Source: Pseudomonadota bacterium
GTDB taxonomy: Bacteria; Pseudomonadota; Alphaproteobacteria; Rhizobiales; Tepidamorphaceae
Assembly: GCA_023458595.1 (NCBI GenBank)
Contig: JAEWYT010000031.1
Location: 1-54,946 of the forward strand
DNA: 54,946 bases
Reading direction: 5' to 3'
Each line of letters starts with the position of its first letter. The first letter of the stretch is position 1. Made by a program: the position numbers and the translations under genes. This document shows positions 17,102 to 25,193 of this stretch, piece by piece. The notes beneath the pieces are model-generated. The model did not search any database. It saw only the letters and a list, made by a program, of their open reading frames with translations, and was not told the DNA's origin.

Positions 17102-17755
17102 ATGATCTCCGCCCGCCACCGGATCGATACGCCGAAGGGCATCGCCAGGGCCCTTGCCCTCCTCGCCGGGCGCGATCCCGATATCGCGCGCGTTCTCTCG
17201 GAGGCCGGCGCGCCGGCGCCGCGACGGCGCGAGCCGGGATTCGAGGGGCTCGCCCATATCGTCGTCGGCCAGCAGGTCTCGACGGCGAGCGCGGCTGCGA
17301 TCTGGGGGCGGCTGCGCGCCGCCATCGAGCCGTTCGAGGCTCCCGGGCTCGCGGCCGCGTCCGACGAGACGCTGCGCGCAGCCGGCCTGTCGCGGCCGAA
17401 GATAAGGACGCTGCGGGCGGTCGCGGAAACCGTCGAAACGGGCGGGATGCGGTTCGAATCGCTCGGCGACCTTCCCGCCGACGAAGCCCATGCGGCGCTC
17501 TGCGCGGTGCACGGCATCGGCCCTTGGACGGCCGACATCTACCTCCTGTTCTGCCTCGGCCATGCGGACGCGTGGCCCGGCGGCGACCTCGCCCTGCAAC
17601 ACGCGGCGGGGGTCGCGATCGGTCTCGGTCACCGCCCGAGCGCCAGGGAAATGGCCGAAATCGGCGAGCGCTGGCGGCCCCTGCGCGGCGCTGCGGCGCT
17701 GCTGTTCTGGGCCTACTACCGGGTGCTGAAGGGACGTTCGGGCGCGCCGGTCTGA
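17102..17755 (+). CDS. DNA-3-methyladenine glycosylase II (AlkA-like)
   Basis: Base-excision repair glycosylase removing alkylated purines, 217 residues. It has the helix-hairpin-helix GPD fold: GLAHIVVGQQVSTASAAAIW at the front, the hairpin LCAVHGIGPWTADIYLLFCL (about 131-150) and the catalytic Asp about ten residues later in WPGGDLALQ. It lacks the extra N-terminal domain of E. coli AlkA, as many alphaproteobacterial members do. The right end of the palindromic element lies only 13 bases before the ATG and no normal ribosome site is visible (AAAGG is about 15 bases away), so expression may depend on that element. Confidence 0.92.
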   Translation: MISARHRIDTPKGIARALALLAGRDPDIARVLSEAGAPAPRRREPGFEGLAHIVVGQQVSTASAAAIWGRLRAAIEPFEAPGLAAASDETLRAAGLSRPKIRTLRAVAETVETGGMRFESLGDLPADEAHAALCAVHGIGPWTADIYLLFCLGHADAWPGGDLALQHAAGVAIGLGHRPSAREMAEIGERWRPLRGAAALLFWAYYRVLKGRSGAPV

Positions 17756-17894
17756 CCATCCGGTCCCGCGGACGCGCCGACCGGCGCGGCTCCATGACAC
17801 AGCTTCACAAGACTGACACGGCGCATATACTATATGTCGTCGCGCCCGCTCCCGATTCTCCCATATCCGGGGCGGGTTTGAGCTGCGGTGGAGA

Positions 17895-18458
17895 GTGGAG
17901 ATCTTGACGGTCGTCTCGCCAGAGGCATGTCCGGCACTGGTCCTGAACGCGGATTTCCGTCCGCTGAGCTATTTCCCGTTGTCGCTGTGGTCGTGGCAGG
18001 ACGCGGTGAAGGCGGTGTTCCTCGATCGGGTGAACATCGTGTCGGAATACGAACGGACGGTGCGAAGTCCGAGCGCGGAGATACGCCTGCCCAGCGTCGT
18101 ATCTCTTCGTGAGTATGTTCGTCCCGCGCGTCACCCCGCCTTCACCCGCTTCAACGTCTTCCTCCGCGATCGCTTCAGCTGCCAGTACTGCGGCTCCTCC
18201 GACGACCTCACCTTCGATCATCTGATCCCGCGCGCCCTCGGCGGCCAGACGACCTGGGAGAACGTCGTCGCGGCCTGCTCTCCCTGCAACCTGAGGAAGG
18301 GCGGCCACCATCCCCGCCATACGAACATGTGGCCGGCACAGATGCCCTACCGGCCGACCGTGTTCGATCTGCAGAAGAACGGGCGGCTGTTCCCGCCGAA
18401 CTATCTGCACGAGAGCTGGCTCGACTATCTCTACTGGGATACCGAGCTCGAGCCGTAA
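17895..18458 (+). CDS. HNH endonuclease family protein
   Basis: A 187-residue protein with a C-terminal HNH nuclease domain: zinc-binding C-x-x-C in FSCQYCGSSDDLTFDHLIPR, catalytic DH, WENVVAAC with the Asn, then SPCNLRKGG completing the second C-x-x-C (about 95-140). The N-terminal 90 residues (LVLNADFRPLSYFPLSLWSW) match a widespread, single-copy proteobacterial HNH family of unknown role, not a phage or homing enzyme. The start is uncertain: GTG at 17895, or TTG at 17904 preceded by GGAG. No methylase or restriction partner is adjacent. Confidence 0.88.
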   Translation: MEILTVVSPEACPALVLNADFRPLSYFPLSLWSWQDAVKAVFLDRVNIVSEYERTVRSPSAEIRLPSVVSLREYVRPARHPAFTRFNVFLRDRFSCQYCGSSDDLTFDHLIPRALGGQTTWENVVAACSPCNLRKGGHHPRHTNMWPAQMPYRPTVFDLQKNGRLFPPNYLHESWLDYLYWDTELEP

Positions 18459-18477
18459 GCGGATTTTTTCCGGGTTT

Positions 18478-18981
18478 CTACCGCCTGAACGCGGCGCCGA
18501 GCGAGATGATCGCCAGCGGCAGCGAGATCACGAAGTTCCAGCCCGCGAGCGAGATGCCGAACAGGCGCCAGGCCGCCTCGTCGCAGCGTACCAGAACGGC
18601 GTCGTTGAGGCTTTCGAGCAGGTTGCCCGTCGTCACCGCGCGGGCGGTGCTGGCGGCGCAGTCGGCCGGGCCCGCCCAGAACTTCCATTCGACGCCGGCG
18701 TGATAGGCGGCAAGGCCCGCTCCCGCCAGAAACAGCAGGCCGACGATGCCGATGAGCACCCTCGGCAGGGCGGACCCCGGCATCCGGCGCGCCATGAAGA
18801 AGGCGACGAAGGCGATCGGCACGCCGAAGTAGTACGGGATACGCTGCTGCAGGCAGAGCGGACAGGGAACGTAGCCGGCCAGCTGGAAGCCCCAGGCGCC
18901 GAGGATCGCCGCGGCCCCGACGAGAATCACCGCGGTCGCGGCGCGCGCGACGGGGGTGTCGAAATGCGGAGCGTCGGGCAT
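18478..18981 (-). CDS. dsbB: disulfide bond formation protein DsbB
   Basis: Four-helix inner-membrane protein that reoxidises DsbA and passes electrons to quinone. The 167-residue sequence has the first periplasmic cysteine pair in GYVPCPLCLQQR (Cys40/Cys43) and the second pair at Cys108 and Cys133, between helices three and four. The chosen ATG has GGAAGA five bases upstream; another lies four codons earlier. The next gene upstream on the same strand (YqaA-like) is 49 bp away, so the two may be co-transcribed. Several secreted cysteine-rich proteins in this window are plausible clients. Confidence 0.93.
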   Translation of the reverse strand: MPDAPHFDTPVARAATAVILVGAAAILGAWGFQLAGYVPCPLCLQQRIPYYFGVPIAFVAFFMARRMPGSALPRVLIGIVGLLFLAGAGLAAYHAGVEWKFWAGPADCAASTARAVTTGNLLESLNDAVLVRCDEAAWRLFGISLAGWNFVISLPLAIISLGAAFRR

Positions 18982-19030
18982 GCGTTCTTCCATGTTCGGG
19001 CCGAGGGCCGGCTCCGCCGCGGCGGAGCGC

Positions 19031-19612
19031 CTACAGCAGATAGCGTGCGAAAACGAATCCGCCAAACAAGAGTATGACGAACACGGTGAAAAGGAGGCCG
19101 AGGCGGCGTTCGATGAAATCCCGGATCGGCGGTCCGAGCCACCACAGGAGCGCGGAGACCGCGAAGAAACGGAGGCCGCGCGACAGGACGCTGGCGACCA
19201 GGAACACCGGCATGGACAGGCCGGTCGCGCCGCTGGCGATGGTGATGACCTTGTAGGGGAACGGGGTGAGGCCGGCGAAGAACACGATCCACGCGCCGTA
19301 TTCGTTGTAGCGGCGCGCGAACTCCTCGAACTTGTCGGCATAGCCGTAGAACTGCAGGATCGGCTCGGCCAGCGCGTCGAACAGGAACGCGCCGATGACC
19401 CAGCCCGCGATGCCGCCCAGGATGGAGGCAAGGGTGCAGACGGCCGCGTAGAGAAAGGCCTTCGCCCGCTCGGCAAGCACCATCGGGATGAGCAGAACGT
19501 CGGGGGGCACCGGGAAGAACGAACTCTCGGCGAAGGAAATCCCGGCCAGCGCCCAGATCGCATGGCGGCTGGCGGCGAGAGCCATGGTTCTATCGTAGAG
19601 GGCGCGGAGCAT
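19031..19612 (-). CDS. YqaA/DedA-family membrane protein
   Basis: A 193-residue inner-membrane protein of the SNARE-associated (VTT/DedA) superfamily, YqaA branch: GISFAESSFFPVPPDVLLIP near the start with the re-entrant P-V-P-P-D, then AGLTPFPYKVITIASGATGL and the basic SRGLRFFAVSALLWWLG near the third quarter. DedA proteins move or flip lipid carriers and are needed for envelope integrity; the cargo of this branch is not settled. It is upstream of dsbB on the same strand and divergent from tRNA-Leu. Confidence 0.92.
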   Translation of the reverse strand: MLRALYDRTMALAASRHAIWALAGISFAESSFFPVPPDVLLIPMVLAERAKAFLYAAVCTLASILGGIAGWVIGAFLFDALAEPILQFYGYADKFEEFARRYNEYGAWIVFFAGLTPFPYKVITIASGATGLSMPVFLVASVLSRGLRFFAVSALLWWLGPPIRDFIERRLGLLFTVFVILLFGGFVFARYLL

Positions 19613-19688
19613 GGGCGGCGGGTTTACGCGGTTTGTCTACCCGAGTCCATCGGCTGCAAGACGCCTTCGCGGACCCCATATCGGGGCG

Positions 19689-19716
19689 TTGACGCTAGGC
19701 GCGCGGCCCCTATGAT
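19689..19716 (+). promoter_or_regulatory. sigma-70-type promoter of tRNA-Leu
   Basis: TTGACG, a 16-base spacer, then TATGAT ending ten bases before the tRNA 5' end. This is the best housekeeping promoter match I noticed in the window. Confidence 0.7.
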
Positions 19717-19726
19717 CGCGCGCCGT

Positions 19727-19813
19727 GCCCCTGTGGCGGAATTGGTAGACGCGGCAGACTCAAAATCTGTTGCCTGCGAGGGCGTGCTGGTTCGAGTCCG
19801 GCCAGGGGCACCA
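19727..19813 (+). tRNA. tRNA-Leu (anticodon CAA)
   Basis: An 87-base cloverleaf: acceptor GCCCCTG pairs with CAGGGGC, the discriminator is A, and CCA is encoded. The anticodon stem GCAGA/TCTGT holds the loop CTCAAAA, giving anticodon CAA, which reads UUG. A long variable arm (class II) and the T loop TTCGAGT are present. No integrase or attachment-site duplication was seen downstream. Confidence 0.97.
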
Positions 19814-20074
19814 TTCCTTTTCCGCAAATCGACATCCCGCGGCGCGGGCGCCGGCGTCCGCCAAGGTAAATCTATGCCGGAGAACATTTCGAGGCCATTT
19901 ACCAGGCAGGGGTGGGTGGAAACTGGCTAACGAACGGTTAAGGCCGTCCGGGCGGGACCGGCGTGGCGCGGACAACGGCAACTGGTCCGCCGGCCGTGCC
20001 GTTTTCGGATGCCGGAACCGGACGCCGCCGCCGGCAGCATGCCTGGTCCCGCCGAAACCAACGAGGTCGCGTCG

Positions 20075-20206
20075 CTAGAGGATCCCGATGGCGCGCATCG
20101 TCTGGTAGACGCCGGAACTAACGGACCGGATGTAGTGGCCGTTGTTCTGGCCCGCATCCCAAACGACGGCCAGCGTGATGACGAAAACCGCAATGACCGC
20201 ACGCAT
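20075..20206 (-). CDS. 43-residue single-pass membrane peptide
   Basis: A short frame beginning MRAVIAVFVITLAVVWDAGQ: one N-terminal membrane helix (about 3-16), an acidic Asp, then an amphipathic, tyrosine-containing tail ending QTMRAIGIL. Similar peptides of about 45 residues (helix, D-x-x-x-N-N/D-G-x-Y, short helix) occur in many Rhizobiales as conserved hypotheticals, from memory. The leader upstream (20207-20290) is unusually AT-rich and contains promoter-like TATACG and TTAAAT. The ribosome site is weak. The long frame around it extends through a terminator, so only the short form is credible. Confidence 0.6.
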   Translation of the reverse strand: MRAVIAVFVITLAVVWDAGQNNGHYIRSVSSGVYQTMRAIGIL

Positions 20207-20302
20207 GAACGTCAGCTTGGAACAAAAAGATTTAACACTCGTATACGCTCGAGGCGGGCAATTGCGTAAAAGCTCGACGTTTAAGGTTACTCCGCCGGCG
20301 GC

Positions 20303-20345
20303 AAAAAAATGCGCGGCCCGGACGGGGGCGTTGGCCGGGCCGCGC
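20303..20345 (-). terminator. Rho-independent terminator of the EF-hand gene
   Basis: An 11-bp perfect GC stem (20311-20321 with 20335-20345) is followed on the minus strand by ATTTTTTTG, a classic intrinsic terminator. It lies 58 bases after the stop of the minus-strand EF-hand gene and insulates the small peptide gene further on. Confidence 0.85.
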
Positions 20346-20403
20346 GTTCCCGCCATGCCTGTCTGCGAGGGCACGGCGGAAATCCAGAGGTCAGGAAAGC
20401 GAA

Positions 20404-21024
20404 CTAGTTGTCATTGCGCTGCGGGGGGCCATCCTGCTGCATCCGGAAGCGGGGACCGTGGCCGCCGGGACCGAAGCCGCCGCGACCGAAGCTGCCTGGG
20501 CCGGAGCCGTCCCGCCGGTCCTCGATGGACAGCGTGCCGTCGCCGTTGCGGTCGAGGCGCTCGACCAGCCTGGCGCCGGGCTCCGAGAATTCCTCCATCG
20601 TGATCTCGGCGTCGCCGTCGGGATCGAGGAACTGGAAGGCCCGCACCGTCATCGGCTGGATGAACTCGGCGAACAGGGCCTCGAACTCGCCGAGCGACAG
20701 CTTGCCGTCACCGTTCGCGTCGTGGCTTTGGAAGCGCTGCGTGCGGGCCGCGTCGATCTCTTCCTGCGTGAGCTTGCCGTCCTTGTTGGCGTCGGCGAGC
20801 TCGAACACACGCTTGATCGTCATCGGCCCCATCATGCCGCCGGGACCGCCGAACTCGCCGAAGCGGCCGCCCATCGACCCGCGCATCATGCCGTGCATGC
20901 CACCTTCGCGGCAGGGGCCGAAGCCGTGGCCGCGCCATCCGCTGTCGGCGTACACGGCCGACCCTATGCCGACAACGGCGATCACCGCGCCGGCGGCGAC
21001 CAGAAGTGAGGTGGAGGTTTTCAT
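20404..21024 (-). CDS. secreted protein with four EF-hands
   Basis: A 206-residue protein with a signal peptide (to about 26, GSAVYA), a Gly/Met/His-rich stretch (30-68, GMHGMMRGSMGG) and four EF-hand loops: D78-E89 (DANKDGKLTQEE), D102-E113 (DANGDGKLSLGE), D134-E145 (DPDGDAEITMEE) and D158-D169 (DRNGDGTLSIED). The tail is Gly/Phe/Arg-rich. Calcium binding in the periplasm is the obvious prediction; the Met/His region could bind copper. The ATG at 21024 is preferred (GGAG six bases before) over one four codons upstream. The gene is divergent from an OmpR-type regulator with TGTATC repeats between, so it is a likely target of that system. Confidence 0.9.
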   Translation of the reverse strand: MKTSTSLLVAAGAVIAVVGIGSAVYADSGWRGHGFGPCREGGMHGMMRGSMGGRFGEFGGPGGMMGPMTIKRVFELADANKDGKLTQEEIDAARTQRFQSHDANGDGKLSLGEFEALFAEFIQPMTVRAFQFLDPDGDAEITMEEFSEPGARLVERLDRNGDGTLSIEDRRDGSGPGSFGRGGFGPGGHGPRFRMQQDGPPQRNDN

Positions 21025-21105
21025 CCAGGACTCCATCGTCTCGTTTCTCGATGGCCCCATAGAACCCGCCACAAGTCGCAGGAGTTTGTCGGCAAACGGG
21101 GAAAC

Positions 21106-21248
21106 TGTATCAGTTTGTATCCGCCCGAACCGCCGCGCGGCGCGGGATTCCGGGCCCGGCGGGCCGCACCTGCAGGGGCGCCCCGGCCCGGCGGCCAATA
21201 CCTTTTGATACACATTCGGATGCGCATCGGCGGCCAACGGATGTATCA
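21106..21248. promoter_or_regulatory. TGTATC repeats between EF-hand gene and two-component system
   Basis: Two direct repeats, TGTATCA at 21106 and TGTATCC at 21116, are spaced exactly 10 bp start to start, the spacing used by OmpR-family dimers. An inverted copy TGATACA lies at 21206 and another TGTATCA at 21242, the last overlapping the regulator ATG. They occupy the divergent control region and suggest autoregulation together with control of the EF-hand gene. Confidence 0.55.
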
Positions 21249-21975
21249 GAAGGACATGGAAGGAAAGCCGCACATCCTCGTCGTCGACGATCACCGCGAC
21301 ATCCGCGAGCTGGTCGGGCGCTACCTCGTCAAGAACGGCTTCCGCACGACCACGGCGGAGGATGCCCGCACCGCGCGCGCGGCGCTCGCGGCCGCGTCGA
21401 TCGACCTCGTGGTCCTCGATATCATGATGCCGGGCGAGGACGGCCTCTCGCTGTGCCGGCACCTGCGCGAGTCGACCGACATCCCGGTCATCCTCTTGAC
21501 GGCGATGGCGGAGGAGACCGACCGGATCGTAGGCCTGGAGATCGGCGCGGACGACTACCTGACGAAGCCGTTCAATCCGCGCGAGCTGCTCGCCCGCATC
21601 CGTTCCGTGCTCCGGCGCACGCAGGCGATGCCGCCGAGCCGCGAGCCGCGCGCCGGCGGCAGCTACCGTTTCGACGGCTGGACCCTCGATCCGGCCCGCC
21701 GCGAGCTCACCCGCGCCGACGGCGTGGCGGTGCCGCTGTCGACCGGGGAGTTCCGCCTGCTCGTCGCCTTCCTGGACCGGCCCGGCATGGTGCTGAGCCG
21801 CGACCAGCTGCTCGACATCACGCGCGGACGCGAGGCGGTGCCCTTCGACCGCTCGATCGACAATCAGGTCAGCCGCCTGCGCCGGAAGATCGAGAACGAC
21901 CCGAAGGAGCCCGTCCTGATCAAGACCGTGTGGGGCGGCGGCTACGCCTTCTCGGCGAACGTGGAGCGGGAATGA
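21241..21975 (+). CDS. OmpR-family response regulator
   Basis: A 244-residue transcription factor: receiver domain (acidic pair in LVVDDHRD, phospho-acceptor Asp60 in VVLDIMMPGEDG, switch Thr in LLTAM, Lys in YLTKPFNPREL) and C-terminal winged helix (GEFRLLVAFLDRPGMVLSRD, then VSRLRRKIENDPKEPVLIKT). The ATG at 21241 is chosen because the frame upstream is unlike the fold. The stop overlaps the kinase start (ATGA), so the two are translationally coupled. It probably binds the TGTATC repeats upstream. Confidence 0.94.
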   Translation: MYQKDMEGKPHILVVDDHRDIRELVGRYLVKNGFRTTTAEDARTARAALAAASIDLVVLDIMMPGEDGLSLCRHLRESTDIPVILLTAMAEETDRIVGLEIGADDYLTKPFNPRELLARIRSVLRRTQAMPPSREPRAGGSYRFDGWTLDPARRELTRADGVAVPLSTGEFRLLVAFLDRPGMVLSRDQLLDITRGREAVPFDRSIDNQVSRLRRKIENDPKEPVLIKTVWGGGYAFSANVERE

Positions 21976-23336
21976 GGCTCGCCCCGAAAAGCTTCGCCGG
22001 CCAGCTCGCGCTCCTGCTGTTCCTGGCCCTGCTGATCGCCCAGATCGTGGCGTTCGCCCTGTTCGCGGGCGAGCGCTCGCGCGCGCAGCAGCAGGTCTAT
22101 CAGGAGACCGTGGTGGAACGGGCCATCACGCTGAAACGGCTCCTGAAGGACGTCCCGGAGCCGCTGCACGCGCGCGTGCTCGAGGCGGCGAGCGAGCCGA
22201 AGGTCAGGTTCTGGGCGAGCGATGCGCCCGGCACGAAGGAGGGCAAGGACCGGGTATCGGACTTCCTGGCGACGGAGCTCGCGGCGGCGCTGCGCATGCC
22301 GCGCCGGTCGGTGCGGGTCGCGATCGGCGTCGAACGGCCCTTCCGCGGGGGGCACTGGTGGCACTTCTGGTCGCACCGGCCGCCGCCTCCGCAGAGGATC
22401 GGATGGTTCAAGGCGGCGATCCGGCTCGATTCCGGCGGCTGGCTGAACATCGCGACGGCGCCGCCGCCGTCGCCGCGGCCGTTCGGCGGCGCGCTGCTGA
22501 TCAGCCTCGTCCTGTCGATGGTCGCCACCATGGCCGCCGCGCTGCTCGTCGCGCGCCGGATCGTCCGTCCCATGAAGGCGCTCGCCGACGCCGCCGACAA
22601 GCTCGGCCGCGGCGAGGCGATCGGCCCCCTGTCGGAGACCGGACCCGACGAGGCGCGCCGCTCGGTGCACGCCTTCAACGAGATGCGCGAGCGCCTCGAC
22701 CGCTTCGTGCGCGACCGCACGCAGATGCTGGCGGCGATCTCGCACGACCTGCGGACGCCGATCACCAGCCTCCGGCTGCGCGCGGAGCTGCTCGACGACG
22801 TCGAGATGCGCGAGAAGATGATCGAGACGATTGAGGAGATGCAGCACATGACGGAGGCGACGCTCGCCTTCGTCCGCGCCGACCAGGCGGAGGAGGAGAC
22901 GCGCTCGATCGATCTGGCCGCCCTCGTCGACAGCCTCGCCGCCGATCTCGTCGAGCTCGGCGAGGACATCGAGGTGAGCGAAACGGCGCGTCCGGTCGTG
23001 CGGGGGCGAACGGTGGCGCTGCGCCGGGCGATACGCAACGTCGTCGAGAACGCGGTGCGCTACGGCGAACGGGCGCGCGTCACGGTCTCCACGTCGGAAA
23101 GGCCGGCCGAAGCGCGGGTGCTCGTGGACGACGACGGTCCCGGGCTGCCGCAGGGAGACCTCGAGCGCGTCTTCGAACCCTTCGTGCGCGGGGAGGCCTC
23201 GCGCAGCCGCGAGACCGGCGGCATCGGGCTCGGGCTCGCGATCGCCCGGACGATCCTGCGCTCGCACGGCGGCGACGTCTGCCTCGAAAACCGCGCCGGC
23301 GGGGGGCTGCGGGCGGTTCTGACGCTGCCGATCTGA
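21972..23336 (+). CDS. EnvZ-type sensor histidine kinase
   Basis: A 454-residue membrane kinase: a first membrane helix (about 11-31), a periplasmic domain of about 140 residues, a second helix (about 177-197), HAMP, then the H-box AAISHDLRTPITSLRLRAEL with the phospho-acceptor His near 258. N-box RRAIRNVVENAVRYG, G-boxes VDDDGPGLPQG and GIGLGLAIAR follow. The periplasmic domain contains a striking His/Trp/Pro cluster (GGHWWHFWSHRPPPPQ, about 122-137), suggestive of metal or ligand sensing. It is the partner of the regulator just upstream, by 4-bp overlap. Confidence 0.94.
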   Translation: MRLAPKSFAGQLALLLFLALLIAQIVAFALFAGERSRAQQQVYQETVVERAITLKRLLKDVPEPLHARVLEAASEPKVRFWASDAPGTKEGKDRVSDFLATELAAALRMPRRSVRVAIGVERPFRGGHWWHFWSHRPPPPQRIGWFKAAIRLDSGGWLNIATAPPPSPRPFGGALLISLVLSMVATMAAALLVARRIVRPMKALADAADKLGRGEAIGPLSETGPDEARRSVHAFNEMRERLDRFVRDRTQMLAAISHDLRTPITSLRLRAELLDDVEMREKMIETIEEMQHMTEATLAFVRADQAEEETRSIDLAALVDSLAADLVELGEDIEVSETARPVVRGRTVALRRAIRNVVENAVRYGERARVTVSTSERPAEARVLVDDDGPGLPQGDLERVFEPFVRGEASRSRETGGIGLGLAIARTILRSHGGDVCLENRAGGGLRAVLTLPI

Positions 23337-23423
23337 GGCGGCCGGAACCGGGGTTTCCGGCAGGAAACGGCGAATCGCCGGCGTTTACCGGATTTTCAAG
23401 CCCGTCTGGGAGGCTCGGGCGGT

Positions 23424-25130
23424 GTGCCTACGCGGCAGGAGCCGTCCGGGGTGAAGGAAATTCTGAAAACGGCGGTGCGCCCGTCCTCGATCCTGTCGGC
23501 GCTGACCGGAAGCGTTTGCCGGCGGGTGGCGCTCGTCGTCTTCCTGGTCGTCATCCTGCTCGACGCCGTGGTGACCGTGCCGGTCTACCTGACCGAGAAG
23601 GAGAGCTTCGTCCGCGACCGCACGGTCGAGGCGCTGGCCCTGTTCTCCGCGGCGGTCGATCCGACGATCTATCCGAGCATCGAGACGCTGACGCGGATCG
23701 GCGACAACCTGGTGCGCAGCACGAAGGTCGACGGCGGCGTGATCATCAGCGGCGCCGGCGAGGACCGGGCGGTGTTCGGCATCGCGCCGAGCCTGACCTG
23801 GGCCGAGGCCCGGCTCGGCGGCGAGACGTCGCGCTTCGACAGCGCGGCGGGCACCTTCGACATCTTCATTTCGCCCGAGCGGTCGCAACTGCCCTACGGC
23901 GTGATCCTGCGGCTCGGCGTGGGGCCGGACTGGCAAGCGCTGACCGGCAACCTGCTCGAGCAGGCGCTGCTGCTCTTCGCGGTCGCGATCGTCCTGAGCA
24001 TGCTCACCTCGCTGATCGTCGCCAATCAGGTCGTAAGGCCCGTGGAAACCGTTCTCAAGGCGATCGAATTCGCCCTCGACACGCCGGAGGAATCGGCGAA
24101 TTTCCATACTGGCATCTCGCGCAACGACGAGATCGGCGCTCTGGCGCGCGCCGTCGACCAGCTCATATTCCTGACCTCGACGACCTTCGCCGACGATCTC
24201 GCCGCTGCGGTGTCGATCCTCGACATGTCGCCGCACGGCATCCTGACCTTCTCGGAGCAGGGCCATCTGATGTCGGCGAACCGGGCGGCGCTGTCGCTGT
24301 TCGGCGAACGGACGTTCGAGGGCCTCCTCAACCGCGACCCGAAGAGCCTGTTCCGGTTCGGCGACGAAACGGTCGACTGCATCCAGTTCGCCGGCCGCGG
24401 CCGCGTGCTGGGGCCGGGCGAGATACTCCACGACCCCGAGGATTTCCCCTGCCTCGTCGCCGGCGACACGGTCAAACGAAGCGACGGCACGGTCTTGAGG
24501 CGGTTCCTGATCTTCGTCGACATGCGCGATCTCGTGGAACAGGTCCGCAACGAGGTGCGCCGGCGCGAAGCCGCCGAGAGCATGGTGAAGCAGCTCAACG
24601 GCGACATCCGTCTCATGCGCCGCCTGTTCGATGCCTGCCTCGTCGTCACCGACCTGGACGGCGGCACCGAAGGCCGCTCGAACGCGGTGACCCTGCAGCC
24701 GCGCGGCATGATCGACGCGTGGATGGAGCGCCTGAAGGCCGACGGGGAGACGATGCCGGCCAATGTGGAGATCGGCGAGCTGCCGCCGGTCGTCGGCAAT
24801 CCCGCGGAGCTGCGGCGGCTGTTCGACACGGTGCTGGAGGTGGTGAGGCTGCGCAGCGCGGCTCCCGCGCCCGGACTGTCGATCGTCGGGTTCAACGGCG
24901 GCGACACCGTTTCGATCGTCGTCCGGGAAGTCGCCGCGGACGGCGGCGACGCCGCGATCTCCAGCGACACCGACGTGGCCATCCTGCTCGGAGCCGCCGG
25001 GACGCTGTGCCGGCGCCAGCAGGGGTCCCTGGTGGCGATGAAGGGGAAGGACGAGGCCAACCAGATCGCCTTCAGGCTGAAAATCGACATCAAGGTCGCC
25101 GACGACCCGGAGAATTCGGAAGCAGCCTAA
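23424..25130 (+). CDS. HAMP/PAS sensor protein, degenerate kinase-like
   Basis: A 568-residue membrane sensor: helix near 33-56, a periplasmic domain (about 57-180), a second helix (about 185-208, ALLLFAVAIVLSMLTSLIVA), HAMP with VRPVETVLKAIEFALDTPEE, PAS (LDMSPHGILTFSEQGHLMSANRAAL cut here as its core, ending near NRAAL), a coiled coil and a C-terminal region recalling an HATPase fold. No H-box histidine is visible and the N-box reads LRRLFDTVLEVVRL without Asn; no GxG lids remain. I read it as a pseudo-kinase or non-kinase signalling platform. Start GTG 23424 (GGGAGG upstream) or GTG 23451 (AGGAG). It may belong to the preceding two-component operon, 87 bp away. Confidence 0.8.
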   Translation: MPTRQEPSGVKEILKTAVRPSSILSALTGSVCRRVALVVFLVVILLDAVVTVPVYLTEKESFVRDRTVEALALFSAAVDPTIYPSIETLTRIGDNLVRSTKVDGGVIISGAGEDRAVFGIAPSLTWAEARLGGETSRFDSAAGTFDIFISPERSQLPYGVILRLGVGPDWQALTGNLLEQALLLFAVAIVLSMLTSLIVANQVVRPVETVLKAIEFALDTPEESANFHTGISRNDEIGALARAVDQLIFLTSTTFADDLAAAVSILDMSPHGILTFSEQGHLMSANRAALSLFGERTFEGLLNRDPKSLFRFGDETVDCIQFAGRGRVLGPGEILHDPEDFPCLVAGDTVKRSDGTVLRRFLIFVDMRDLVEQVRNEVRRREAAESMVKQLNGDIRLMRRLFDACLVVTDLDGGTEGRSNAVTLQPRGMIDAWMERLKADGETMPANVEIGELPPVVGNPAELRRLFDTVLEVVRLRSAAPAPGLSIVGFNGGDTVSIVVREVAADGGDAAISSDTDVAILLGAAGTLCRRQQGSLVAMKGKDEANQIAFRLKIDIKVADDPENSEAA

Positions 25131-25193
25131 CTTTTCCCCGAAGTGTGGCATGCCTGCCTTTGCGTCCGCTCCTGAATCCCGCTAACAAGGGGC

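Noticed and set aside
19814..20074. Integration site downstream of tRNA-Leu
   Set aside because: No integrase, no repeat of the tRNA 3' end and no change of gene character were found.
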